From: Kryptolebias marmoratus | Lineage: Eukaryota > Chordata > Actinopteri > Cyprinodontiformes > Rivulidae | Reading direction: 5' to 3' | Length of the DNA: 64,000 bases | Assembly (NCBI RefSeq): GCF_001649575.2 | Contig: NC_051453.1 | Span: 14,604,562 to 14,668,561 of the forward strand | In this document: piece by piece, positions 11,602 to 23,549 of the stretch | Layout of the letters: each line of letters begins with the position of its first letter | Position numbering within the stretch: the stretch's first letter is position 1 | Notes under the pieces: model-generated | The model's input: only the letters and a program-made list of their open reading frames with translations | Databases searched by the model: none | What the model was told of the DNA's origin: nothing | Translations under genes and position numbers: made by a program

Positions 11602-12792
11602 GTTTTAGAGGACACGTAAAGATATCTCGAAGGAGTTCAACTTTTCTTTTTTTTTTTTTTTCTTTTTTCTTTGAGAGCAAAATATGTTTAAAAAAAATTA
11701 CAAATCAACACGCAAGGAATTTTTTGGAGACATATCAACATTTACACACGAAGACGTAGGTTAGAGGAGGCAGAGGAGGCGCTTCGGCGGGGGGAGGGGG
11801 ACACAACAGCGACAAACTACAGGAACGGCGACGAGGAGGAAGAGGAGGAGGAGGAGGAGGAGGGGGGGGGAGACACGGAAAGAGATGGGATGAGACTGAA
11901 CAACAGAACTTCTACTTGTTAAGACTTGAATTGTTAAGTAAGCAACAAACTAACAAACAAAAAAAAAAGCAGCAACAGCAAATAGATTTCTATATACATA
12001 TTATATACACACATATATATTTAAGGAAAGAGGCGCTTGTGGCTTTTACTGGACAAATGAGGGTTAAAACTTGAAGATAAAAAAAAAACAAACAGTGGAG
12101 CAAAGAAGCTATTCTATACATCCACTGACAGACTTTCTTTCTCTTTCCCTCTTTCTCTTATTCTCTCACCGTCTCTCAGCAAGCGCAGAACTATGACTCT
12201 TGGAGGTCACTGAGGTTTCCATTAGCAACTGTAGAACTGCAATTCTTTCACCCCTAAGGGACCAAAGGACCAAACATTTTTATTCTTCTGAACAGTAATA
12301 TATATAGTATTAATGATACTAATACTACAAACTACTACTAATAATATTACAAGTTAAACTTAAGAAGAAATACTAGCTTCAGGTTGAAAAAAAATAAAAC
12401 AGCAAGGTTTTTTTTTTATTTTGACTTGTTTTCCTTTTACCTTTATAGCTACTGGGTTTGAGAATATTAAAACGAAACAGAAAATGTATAAAAAGTAAAG
12501 CTGTACTGTTTTAGCAGCGTAGAACATATGGGTTAGTTTTGGGCATGTTCAGATATGTAATTTTTTTGCCACTTCATCCCAGCATTTCATCTCGGAAGTG
12601 TGATCTGTCTGTGTTATTGCATCGCAGGGAGAAGAAAAGAGTCCTGCAGTGCCAACAGAGATGCAAAAGCATTAAAAAAAAAAGAAACAGAAGAAAAATC
12701 AAAGAAATACAAACCAAATGGTGCCCTCTGTTCCTCTCAGCATGCTGCTGCTCCAGAACTGATCATCAATGGAAATCGTTGCACGTTAGTGT

Positions 12793-12860
12793 TAAAGAGA
12801 TGGTTCAGATCTTTTTGAAGTGGGGCTCTGCTGAAAGGTTACAAACAATTATTACATTAC
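12793..12860 (+). repeat. Dispersed repeat family B fragment
   Basis: TTAAAGAGATGGTTCAGATC and TTTTTGAAGTGGGGCTCTGC match the start of related sequence at 44008 (TTAAAGGGATAGTTCAGA) and 63398 (TTAAAGCGATAGTTCTGATC, TTTTGAAGTGATGTTCTG). It lies inside the predicted celf5 3' UTR. Confidence 0.5.
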
Positions 12861-13301
12861 AGGTAGACAACTTCTTGAACCAGTTTGGAGAAAAAGAGTT
12901 TCAAACTGACTGGTTTGACGTGCTAGCTGCAAGGTTGAGGGTGGTCAAGAAGACCAAACTGGATTACTGCTGTCCTAAAACAACACCAGTGTCAAACCTT
13001 TACAACTTTGTTAATTTTGTATTAAGTGGTTATTCTAGAAGAAATATGACTGTCACAGACAGCTGTGACACTTTTGCCTGCAAACAACCACAAATCTTCT
13101 AAAAATATTTACATAATGTGAAATTACTGGGAGTTGTAAAGATTTGGCTTTGCCCCGGCTCAGGCTAGCTGTTCAGTCTGGTCAAACCCAGTTTCTCCAA
13201 ACCGAGGCCGCTCACAGAAGCGTCTACACAGGCGTAAGTTGTTCTTTTCATAACCTTTCCGCAGAACTTTAAATCAAAACATCTTTTCCACTGCTTTGAA
13301 G

Positions 13302-13469
13302 CAGGGGTGTCCAATCCTGGTTCTGGAGGGCCACTGTCCTGCATGTTTTAGTCATTTCTCTGTTTTGACAAACCTGATTTAAATTACTGAGTTGATCTTG
13401 CTGAAGAGCAGGGAAACAATTCAACTATGCAGGATAGTGGCCCTCCAGGATTAGGACTGGACACCACTG
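13302..13469. mobile_element. Palindromic hAT-like MITE, copy 1 (in celf5 3' UTR)
   Basis: The element is 168 bp. Its left end CAGGGGTGTCCAATCCTGG is mirrored at the right end (CCAGGATTAGGACTGGACACC then ACTG). The flanks CTTTGAAG (13294-13301) and CTTGAAAG (13470-13477) look like a diverged 8-bp target-site duplication, typical of hAT transposons. The same family occurs at 61318-61531. It encodes no protein and needs a transposase in trans. Confidence 0.75.
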
Positions 13470-16400
13470 CTTGAAAGCCTCTGTCTGCAGATAATCTGAC
13501 CATAAAGCATTGCGGTTAAAGAGCAACCTGAGTGATCTGGAAACACAGCAGAGAAACAACTGGATCTGCTTTGTAAAATATACAAACAAGCTAGAACTCT
13601 CCGATATTTCCTGCCCAGTTGTGCCCCTTCCCCACTGCCAAAACCCCCACTCCCTTTTTTTTTTGTTGTTATTTTTCACCTCCAAGTGCCAGCATAACTC
13701 TCAGAGTTCAGGAGGGGCCCCAAAGCTAAACATAATTGCGATAATGACAGTATTGATCAGATGGAAAGCAGCACCGCAGGGCAAGAGATGCACAATCAAT
13801 TACACATTGGCGTTTTGAACGAACTGATTGAGCGACAGAGTTGATCATTCTCTCGCCGGTTTGACAGGAGTCTTTTCCTCTCCCGTTTTACTTCCTGAAT
13901 CTGACAGTGGCACCGTGTCCTCTTTAAAGGCACTTAAAATGTCTGACGCTGCAACAAGGTCTGTATATAGAGTTTAGAGTAGATTGTCCAAGTTCTTCAG
14001 TGAAGAGCAGCTGTATTTTTTAATAATTTTTTTGAAGGGTATAATAGCACACTAAGAGCTTGTACACACTGATAGGCAGCCTGGCATTACAAACCCTAGG
14101 AGGTCAAATTAGGAGCAAAATGATCCATCAATTAGACAGCAGCAGGCCTGTGAGTGTGGCTGCTGCTTGGACGGGACAGCGCACCACTAGCGCTGGTCAC
14201 ACATGGCTCCTGTGCAGTGTGGTTGAAGGCACATCATGCTATACTGTATGTGATTAATTAACCGAACCAGTGTGGGATGGTTTCTGCTCTGAGACACACG
14301 TTCCAAACATCCGAGATGAAATCTTGCTCATGACTTGCTTGTTTTTACAGATTTGCCTGTTTTGTTTTTTTTTTTTTGTTGTTTTTTTTTGTTGTAGTTT
14401 TTTTGTTTTTATTTTCTCCCCCAACTTCCTGTAGCTAGGTTTTAATCTGGTGTATATTTCTAATTTAAAATGCCATCTTTTGAATTTGTTTGCTCTCTGA
14501 AGCCTCTTGCCTCTCAGGATTCATCAAGACTTCGACGTTCTCTCCTAAATTTTAGACACTTCGACGCTTCAGACGCCTGTCCCACGCACTGAAGCAGAGA
14601 GGTTTTGTTTTTTTTTTTAAAAAAAGCACGATGCCTCTGTGCTTTGGTACAACATGTTTCCTGTAGAACGGCTCTTCTTCGATCCTAATGACTGTACCCA
14701 TGCATTTTGATTTTTACTTTGGCTCTGTTGCTCTTTCTGCTTGTGTGATTACCGGCTCACTGGATCAGTGTTAGAAAGAGGGAGCAGAAATCTCTGTCGG
14801 CTCCGGGTCTCGGTGTTATCCATGATACGTTGCTCTGCTGAAGCAGCATTTAAATGCTGTAAGAAGACGTTTTTTTTTTTGTTTTTTTTTTAGACATGCC
14901 TTTTCTCATCACGAATTGCCAAATTATGCAATCATATCCACTGCAGTTCCTCATCAGACTTTAAAACATGTGCCAGATTTTCTTAAAAAACCTATAGTCT
15001 TAGAAATATGCTAACTTTCAGGAATTCTTTAGCGAGAATGAAATAGTTGATTTTGTGAAACATTGCAGGAAAAAGTGTCAGCTCTAGCTGTAATGATATA
15101 CAGTATAGATTTCCAGTGAAAAGGTTAGATTTCTTATATATTTGCCAGGAGACAGCTTCTTTCCCTCGGCGAGTAAATGTGAGTTTCCGTGCTGCTGTCA
15201 GGGCGAAGCAGCTTTAGGAAGCTGTGATATATGCCCTCCTTCCTCCAGGCCATACAGGGCCTTATAAACCCTGTCAAAATATCTTTTCTCATGGGACTTT
15301 AGGAGCATCCCCCCCCCCTTTAATTATTAAAATCAAATTACATTTTTTTGCCATCATAACAGCTTGAGTGAAGCAAATTAAAGGCAACAGCTGTAGCTGA
15401 AATGTTTAAAATATGTAACTTCATTTCTGCACCCAGTCAAAAAACACAAACCGAGAAACAAATAAAAAAAAGGATACTTTTTGACCAAATGCAATTAAAA
15501 CAGTAAAAAAAAAAGAAGCTTCAGGGAAAAGGAGAGGCTGTTAAACATCTGTGAGTGGCTGGAAAAAACTGGGAACTGGCACAAACACTTTTTGTATTCT
15601 TATAATTAAGTTGCATGTTACTGAGCTGAAGTTTTCACTCTTGCATCCATAATTATCTTTTTTTTTTTCCTTTTAATATTTATCATGCTACCATGGTGCC
15701 CTTTTAGTCTCTGAGCATGCTCAATGAGGAGGGGAGCCAGGAGGGTTAAAGGTTATGAATCTGGTATTGCTCGTATTAACAATATGATTCTTTACCTATT
15801 GTTTGAATGCTAAGGATAGTAGCTTATTATAAATATGAAATCTTGTATATTATGAAAAATCAGCACAGGACCTTTCTTTGTATAGGTTTTAGGGGTTTGA
15901 AGTGGGATGGGGAGGGCAGGGGAGGCGGGTGGGGCTGGGTTTCGCTTTATAAAGATGCGAACTTTCTGGTTTCTCAGCACAAAAAGCGTACAAAAACATC
16001 CAAACGGCAGTATAACGGAGTCTCCGAGGAGACTTTATTGAAATACAGGGCGCAAAAAGAGGAATCTCAGAACTATTCTTGAAACCTGAAAGGGGTGGGG
16101 AAAAAAATGCAGTTTACAGGTAGAGCTGTTTTTCCTTTTTCCTTTTTCTTCTTGTTTTTTTTAAAGAGAGCGCCACCTGTTTTTGTGGCCGCATCAGTAC
16201 AGCATGGATTAACTGACAGGGAAAGCAGTATGTTTTTTATAAAAAAAAAATATTAATGACATTAATAATTTAAAAAAATGTATTCTGTATTAGCCTGAGA
16301 AACCAAATTTTTTTCCCCTGTTGAAATTTCTTAAAACTTGCTGCATAGATTACTTCATATTAATGACTGATGATTTAATAATTTTATAATTAATTACCTA

Positions 16401-17491
16401 ATGTAACTTGATGTTTATTTATTTATGCATTTAATTTATTTATTTATTTATGAAATTCTTTATTTATTTTACCTTATTTTATGGTTATGGTAAGCTAAAG
16501 AAACGTGTCAAAAAAAAGAAATGGTTCTTGGGACTTTTCTCTTGTTCTCTCCTCTTTTTTTCCAATTTTACAATAAAAAATCAAACTGGTCGCTTTTTTT
16601 GTTTTTGTCACCGCTCCCGTGCACAGAATGAAGCGCTGAACCCCGGTGCAAAGAGAGGGGGAGTTGTTGCACAAGGAAACGCTCTCACTCTGCATCCCAA
16701 AGACCTTGAAAGTTCACAGGATGACGCTGCAGCCTTTTTCCTTTTTCTTTTTTTCAGCTTACTGCCTCTGAGCATGTCACTGACACCCTTTTCCATGTTA
16801 AATAACGAAGCTGTCATCTTTGTGTACTAGTGCTTTAAACGACAACTGGACTGCGTCATCTTTCAGTGCTTTATATTTTTATGATTTTTGATGGAAACAT
16901 AAAACGTAAGGGATGTTCTGCAGCTTTCACATCAGAGTTGGCTGTTTCGAGGCATCATAAAAGCTTTAGTGTGGGGGAAAAAATGCAGCAATTTAATGCT
17001 CAGGAACCCTCAGTCATGAATTATATGAGTAGATTTTTGATTTTCTGTGTAGATTGACGATTTTACTGAAAAGAACTGCTGCAGGGAAACATCTGGATCA
17101 TCTGTAGGAGCATATATGATGTTAACAGAACCCAAAACAGGCATGAAACCATCCAGAAACTCCGCAAGATTCAACCAAAAGGGGAACATTGTCGCCGTTC
17201 TTCGAAAAGCAGGGCGCAATAAGTTTCTTAAGGAGGACAAGCGAGTATTTGTCAACTGCTGCCTGGGTGCCACGAGCTAAATTTGACGCAACATCTGTTG
17301 ACAGTTGAACTGCCGCTCCTCGTACGTCTTGCCATCGCCGTTTTGTTTCCACGAGGAGGAGCAACAAAAGCAGCAGCTGAGACACAAGAGTCATATTTTG
17401 AAGGGAAGCTTAAAAATATGCTGTACCGAAAAAGAAAAAAAAGGAAACGTACAGAGAGCCACTGGCTCATGAAATAAATTGTCCCAATTAC

Positions 17492-17497
17492 AATAAA
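17492..17497 (+). terminator. Candidate polyadenylation signal AATAAA for celf5
   Basis: AATAAA is followed within 5-25 nt by a GT-rich stretch (gtgtggctcttgg, tcagtgtgag), the expected downstream element. A second AATAAA begins about 20 nt upstream. It lies at the end of the celf5-sense U-rich region, but other signals exist and usage cannot be judged from sequence. Confidence 0.4.
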
Positions 17498-17510
17498 GTG
17501 TGGCTCTTGG

Positions 17511-17765
17511 TCAGTGTGAGCGGCAGGCAGTTCATCTTTATTACAATCAGTTAATGAAAATCAATCCCCCTCCTGATAAACTCTTATCTCCACGGCCTTT
17601 GCGCACCCCACCCTGAGCCGGGAGATAATAAATTAGGGTAATATTGCCTTTGATGAGGGAGTGAATTGCAAATTATTGTAACTTTCCAAGATTTATGATG
17701 CAGATGCTTAATTTCCGAGCTGGGTTTTTCAGGGCGTCGGGGTGCCGGGGGGCCATTTGTTAAAA
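17511..17765. promoter_or_regulatory. Candidate conserved non-coding element
   Basis: The block is free of simple repeats and dense in AT-core motifs (CAGTTAATGAAAATCAAT, ATAATAAATTAGGG, CAAATTATTGTAAC) set among GC-rich pieces. This is the usual look of vertebrate developmental enhancers. Conservation cannot be measured here. Confidence 0.3.
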
Positions 17766-19079
17766 GTTTGGTGACTCGGGCTCGTTAATAAAAATACACA
17801 CTCAGACAAGCAGGTGTTACAGTACCTGCGGAAACGCTGCTGGAATTACAGTAACTCTGTACGAGCTGGAGTACGTGGCGTTTCATCTAGAACAGAGACT
17901 ACATAAGAAGAAGCAGAAACCCGTGGGATGCAATGTGTTTACTGAAGTAGCACTGTCAATCATAATCATAGCCTCCCCCCTCCCTCCCATTCCTCTTCCA
18001 TCTCTATCACACGAGCCAGGAGTGTATGATTTGATATGTAGGTCAGTTCTGCAGTGAGCCAGTGGGTGAGATATGTCTGGTTGCTCACTGTCACTCTGAT
18101 TATTGAGGAGACACAGAAAGATTGATTTGGTCAAGTATGAGAGAGCCTGCAATATAAGATAGCTGTATGATTGCTGCCACACACACCCAAGTAAAAACTT
18201 TCCTAAGAAATGAGTAACTTCTCGCTCTTTGTTCCACAGCGGCGACCCACGTAACAGGGTGCAACGTGTGTGTGTGCCGGACGAGCTCTGCTAGGTGCAA
18301 CGGTCGGGCTACGAGCGCATCATTAAGCAAAACACTTCGGCAACCGAGGAAGGTTGGGGTTACGAGTCATCGCAGAGCGCGTGGAATGATGCAAGGTGGA
18401 TCATTTCAGGAGCAAACACAATCTCACAAGAGCGGACGAACGTTGGCGAAACCAACATCCCATGCATCATTTAGCATCGATAAATCCAGCATGTGTCAAA
18501 ACCGCTGCAGCACACCACATGGAGGATGTTTTCCACACATGCCACCTCCGGTGTTCATCCGTTATCTGTCATTAAAGGTGTGTTGTTGTTTTTTTCAGAA
18601 AACCTCCATCTAACTCCAGCCACCTTATGCTTTATATGTTTGATTATCTCATGATCACCATCACCATCAAGGCTACCTCATTTCTGTCCAAGGAACAGCT
18701 TTCATTAAGACAGCCATCAATCCATCTATTATCAATCATGGCGCAAGCTAACACACCACTATCTATTTATCTTGCCAAGTGCTTTATTAATATCAAATTA
18801 ATTTCCCCATTGAGAGTATCAATCACTCACCACTTTTTTTCCTCTCCCTTAACTCATTAGCTTGGTAATTGTCCTTGTTTACGGGGAAAGTCAAGACAGG
18901 AAGGCTCAAAGAAGGTGGACTCCACATCTTTAAAGGCTTGAATAAGTTCTGAGCAAACCTGAAGCGACATCCGCTCGATTCCCCTTTAAAGGCTTTTCAA
19001 AATGGAAGACTTGCCTTTTATTATTTTATCTTAATTTTTTGTTTTGTTTTCTTTTTAAATCAACATTTTCACAGTCAGA

Positions 19080-19280
19080 ATGAGCTAAGATCCTTGATTT
19101 GAAACGTTCCCAAGTTGTTAGACAGCTCGCCGCCTTTCATCAGACCGACGGAGCTCTCCAAGCGGGTTTATTGTGCGAGCGTTGCCGCCTGACAATCCTG
19201 TCAGACGGCTGCATCTCAACAGATGAGATGAATCATGAGCGGGAACTTGACGCGTTTTCGTTTTGTTTAAAGTGATAGAG
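19080..19280. promoter_or_regulatory. Candidate conserved non-coding element
   Basis: This is complex sequence without repeats, including TGACAATCCTGTCA, which forms a near inverted repeat, and AGATGAGATGAATCATGAG. It sits just upstream of the fold-back element. The call rests on sequence texture only. Confidence 0.22.
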
Positions 19281-19648
19281 CCAATGGGGGGATAAAAAGG
19301 AACGCTTAACTGTCATCATTACAGTTAAGCTGTTGAGAGGCTGAAATTAAAAACTCCGAGAGAAACCGATGTGCTCAGATTAGTCTGTCAGATGGAAGAG
19401 TATTTGTAATGAAAAACTCCCATACAACGCTAAAATTGGTTGCGGGAAAGAGTCCAGAATTTAAATTCCTGTTTTTAAGGACAAGTTGTACGCTTACATC
19501 AACAACATAGTCAAATGTCTCTAATAAACACTGTAAACAGGGTTAATTAAGAGTGCAGGAGCCTTAAACCACCATTATTACTAGCTATCCATTCTTTTTC
19601 TAATCTTTTGTTTCTTTCACAATTTTTGATTTGTTACTCCTTCCATTA

Positions 19649-20216
19649 TGGGGCGCCGTTTGTAAAGGAGCTTGTGCTAAAAATTCATGCCTAAATTTTG
19701 TCACATTTAGCTTCTGCTAAAAATTCATGCCTAAATTTTGTCACATTTAGCTTCAAACACTGTTTAAAAATGTAGTGTTGATTTTCTGATGTCACTTTTT
19801 ACAACATTTAGCTAGTTACATGTAATTGTTACAGCTACATACTAAATATAAATCTAAATGCTAAATGTTAAATCTAAATGTTAAATGTTAAATCTAAATG
19901 TTGTAAAAAGTGACATCAGAAAATCAACACTACATTTTTAAACAGTGTTTGAAGCTAAATGTGACAAAATTTAGGCATGAATTTTTAGCAGAAGCTAAAT
20001 GTGACAAAATTTAGGCATGAATTTTTAGCAGAAGCTAAATGTGACAAAATTTAGGCATGAATTTTTAGCAGAAGCTAAATGTGACAAAATTTAGGCATGA
20101 ATTTTTAGCAGAAGCTAAATGTGACAAAATTTAGGCATGAATTTTTAGCAGAAGCTAAATGTGACAAAATTTAGGCATGAATTTTTAGCACAAGCTCCTT
20201 TACAAACGGCGCCCCA
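19649..20216. mobile_element. Fold-back (long inverted repeat) DNA element with 40-bp tandem units
   Basis: The left arm (19649-19811, 163 bp) is the reverse complement of the right arm (19894-20216, 323 bp) apart from copy number: the 40-bp unit containing GCTAAATGTGACAAAATTTA occurs twice in the left arm and six times in the right. The 160-bp difference equals exactly four units. The ends are TGGGGCGCCGTTTGTAAAGG and its complement, and the flanking TA dinucleotides (19647-19648, 20217-20218) could be the target duplication; a 3-bp ATT reading is also possible. An 82-bp AT-rich loop separates the arms. There is no coding capacity. Confidence 0.85.
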
Positions 20217-20743
20217 TATTCCATAGCTTTGGTTAAATCCATGAAACTGCTTGATCGGGAAGAGTATGACTTTTTAGAGCAGATATAATCTGCAAAAACA
20301 TAAAAATAAAAAAAGACCATCTGTCTTTGGAGCTCTTATAGTTCAAGCACAGAAATATCAGTTAAAGGTTAAACAGGACACAGAAAAGTTGGACTTTATA
20401 TGACTGAACTGACATTTTAATATCTCTAACCGTTTTTTTACGCAACCCGCAGTTCGAGTTTTATGACTTGTGGAAAAATTTTGATATTCAACTTAATGCC
20501 ACACTGTAACTTCTGAGCTGCTTAATTTTTTCGGAAACGCTCGCAAACGAACTCTTTTCACTGCCACAAATTGCACATGTCTTATACAGTTTATACATCA
20601 AAATGTAGGACTTTTTTTTTTGTTTTCTTACACCCAGTGTGTCTCTGACTGCTACTGGGCTTGTGGATTCCTCTCAAATCCTCCCAGGGTGCAAAGAGCG
20701 CACGTCAAAACTCGGTATCAGGGAGTGAGAGACACGGGCGTGT

Positions 20744-20759
20744 GGTTACTATGGTAACC
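20744..20759. promoter_or_regulatory. RFX-type X-box palindrome
   Basis: GGTTACTATGGTAACC has perfect 6-bp arms (GGTTAC / GTAACC) around a 4-bp centre. It fits the RFX consensus of two inverted GTNRCC/RGYAAC half sites closely, with one mismatch (GTTACT). RFX factors drive ciliary and neural genes. No promoter is evident nearby, so it would be a distal site. Confidence 0.45.
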
Positions 20760-21579
20760 CTAATGACCCACTGGCAGCAGCTTTAACATTTTATTTAACC
20801 TTGGATCTCGTTACACATTGTATACATCTCATACATCAAAACATCGTCATTTCGTCTGCTTAGATTATAACAAAAGAAAGCAGCAATTAACTCTTTATAG
20901 AAGAAAGTTGATGCATGCTGGAAGTTTGAAAACATTTGGATGATTGTTCCTACCAGTGCATTAGTTAACAAATAGCATTTTGCAGTTTTAGTCTATTGTG
21001 GATATACAGTATTTATAGAGTTTAGCTCTGTAGTTGTATCTCAGTGACTAGATTGGCACAAGTGGCTTCAAGATTAATCAGAATAAAGAAGAGAGAGACG
21101 AGAATAAACAACTATTTAGTTACTTGTTCATAATTTGGATGAGGAACCTAATGGATAGGAACATTAAACTAAATGTCTTTTGGGTTTTAGGCATTTTGCA
21201 TAAGAAAAACAAACAAACAAACAAAAAAAAATATATATATATATCAACATTATTGATAGGCAAGTGAACTTATCAGACTAAATAATTAAATATTGACTAA
21301 ATAAAAACAATTATCAGCCCTGTCACAAGCCTCTAATATTGTTAAATTGTTGTTCTCTCATCCAGATTTGACACATGCAATGAGGCAAATAAAGTCAAAT
21401 ATAAAAAAAGTAGTATAATGTACTATAATAGTTAACTCTAAAATGCAGAGGAGCAAAATGTAGTAATGCGCGGGAAGAGTTTAAAATATTAGCGTTGTGC
21501 CTAATTACATCAAGTAAATGTACTTAATTTCACCACTGGATCCCCAAGACAAGAGCTGTGACAGTTTCCACTTCCCTTC

Positions 21580-21960
21580 CACCGTGATCCCACTTCCTCC
21601 TCGTGAAGTGATGGAGTCACCCAGGAGACGGGGAGGCCTTATATAGGCCATCTGGAGCGCGCTTCACGTGTGAAAGAGTAAAAAATGGCACCTTTCATCG
21701 GCCATCCCCGTCACGTTGCCTTTATTTGACTGGGACCAGGAGGGCTGAACCGCATGTGTGATGAAACATGTTGTCAATCAAGAGAACGATCAGAATCAGG
21801 TTACCTTTAACTCAATCCAAGATATAAATTACATCCACGTCTGCTGGTTATGGCGCATTAATTCTTAATGTCTTCATAGGGAGTGTGCTCAGGCTTTCTT
21901 AATTGCATTTTTAATGGAAATTAAAACTGATCACAGCCCTCTCCCTCTCTCTCGCTCCAA
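21580..21960. promoter_or_regulatory. Candidate conserved non-coding element
   Basis: It contains a CACGTG E-box near 21666, a GGCCT-TATAT-AGGCC inverted repeat at 21635-21649, a PBX/HOX-like TGTCAATCA and several TAAT cores (GCGCATTAATTCTTAATG). It lies about 650 bp past the predicted end of the rgm gene. Texture suggests an enhancer; conservation is untested. Confidence 0.3.
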
Positions 21961-22606
21961 TCTTAGCACTCACTCATTCATATACAGTTCAAATCTCATC
22001 TCTGAGTGCTGATGTTGTTGACTCCAACCTGGTGTTAACCGCCGACCAAATCCTATTTGGAGCCATGCAGCGCTCTGGCAGACAAAAGCAAAGCCAGCAG
22101 CCAGCTCAGCACTCAAAAGTAACATTTACACAGGGGACCGAGAACATACTGTGGAACCCTACAGCTACACAGCCAGCTTGTCAAAACTGTCTTCCTGCTA
22201 CGAGCTGTCAGGCCTTGTAGACTGAGGACACCAGCAGGACGCGAGAGGCACTGCAGGAACTTTTGTCGCAAAAAAAGATAAATAAATAATGCTAATGGGG
22301 AAACAACCTCCCACTTTACAGGTGATCTGATGAGTCCTTCGACCTGCAAAATGTATGCTTCCCACAGCAAGTGACAAGTTGATGGTTTAGTTACATTAAC
22401 AGTGCAGGCAAAGCCAAGGCGGAGGGAAAAACTGCACGACGCTTTAATGAATGCATTTCTCTCTAAATGGTATAAAACAAACTGTTCTCTAAAGGTTTGA
22501 CAGATGAGCTCCTGTACAAACATTTACCATGAGGATAGATTTTCTATTCACAAAGTGATCAAACGACAAAGAAACAGTCAAGATTGTAGTATGGAGTGTC
22601 CACCAC

Positions 22607-23549
22607 TTTAATACAGAAAATTAAAGGTACAGCACAACACATAATATTAGTTGACTTTTCTTACATCGACTCAAAATAGCCTACTAAACATACCAAATGC
22701 ACAACACATTACAGTTAAAACATCTATACACAGGCAAATGTACACAATATAAAACACGTATATACACTCTTTCAATATATTATTATATCAAAGTTTTTTT
22801 TTTGTTTGTTTTTTTATGTTTAAAACTGGAAGCCAAACAGCTTGAAGAGGGAGTGTTTCACATACAAAACAATGAGAACTGATGACACATTATTCATTAC
22901 GCTTAGGTAGTTTTTACATACAGTTGTTGGATCCTGTGTATTCAGTCTGCCAATTTCTGAAATGACACCTAAACGATCATTATATACACAACACACGCCG
23001 CTAAAACTGTTAAGTGCTATTGATGCCGTCAGATTAGACAGGACCTAGAAGCCGTTTTACTCTAAATTTAAAAAGCGTACACACTGTTGTGCTGGGCGAC
23101 ATTCGCTGCGGAGTGTTTTTTTTGGTGATTTTGCACATTTTCAAATAAAATAGAAAGGTTAGTTCAGACAACTCCAGGTGTAATTTTCATCAGAGCTTTC
23201 CGTAAGTCAAACAACAGTTTCCACATGAAATCGGTATTTTGTTCTGGATTTTTAACAATGTGAATTTCACACATTTTTTTTCTTTAAATTATGAAATGCA
23301 GGCATGACTCAACCAAAAAAAAAAAAAGAAAACTCCACATAGGGAAATATTACCTTCCCTAACTTTTTAAACTGAAAATCCTTCAAACAAGAAAAAAAAG
23401 GTCATCATCTTGTCTCCCCCACATGGAAAAGTAAAAATATTACTATAAAAATGTTGGTGCTCTCGTCACTCTTTCGTCAAGCTGGTAATGCTTCCACGTC
23501 TTATGTCCATGTCCTATTGTTTCAAAATCATTTCTTATTTACATTTTTT
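22607..23549 (-). other. rgmd: rgm 3' UTR with candidate poly(A) signal ATTAAA
   Basis: Downstream of the rgm stop the minus strand is U- and GU-rich. The first plausible signal is ATTAAA (plus-strand TTTAAT at 22607-22612), about 940 nt after the stop; no AATAAA is seen in between. A Pumilio-type UGUAUAUA lies at 22759-22766. The true end could be further on, for example the TTTAAT near 22442. Confidence 0.4.

Larger units (their letters stand above)
9912..17515 (+). other. celf5: celf5 3' UTR: 9912-9947 plus spliced exon from 11602 (end uncertain)
   Basis: After the stop codon a strong donor CAG|GTGAGG (GT at 9948) and a strong acceptor with a long C/T tract (cccccttccttctgttttacag, AG at 11600-11601) predict a 3' UTR intron of 1654 bp. 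The downstream exon would then be a long U-rich 3' UTR with GAG repeats (11831-11871) and U/GU-rich tracts (14348-14412). Two transposon pieces (12793-12860 and 13302-13469) lie in it. The end is guessed from the AATAAA at 17492; earlier AATAAA motifs near 12395, 15459 and 16575 could give shorter forms. Confidence 0.5.
17516..22606. other. Intergenic region between convergent celf5 and rgm genes
   Basis: No coding exon is recognised. It holds the fold-back element (19649-20216), an RFX-like palindrome (20744-20759) and blocks of mixed, low-repeat sequence rich in homeodomain-type TAAT cores (17511-17765, 19080-19280, 21580-21960), which are listed separately as possible conserved elements. 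The ORFs in this stretch have no recognisable domains. Confidence 0.6.

Noticed and set aside
12539..13102. 187-residue plus-strand ORF
   Set aside because: It has no recognisable domain, lies in the predicted celf5 3' UTR, and its middle comes from repeat family B.
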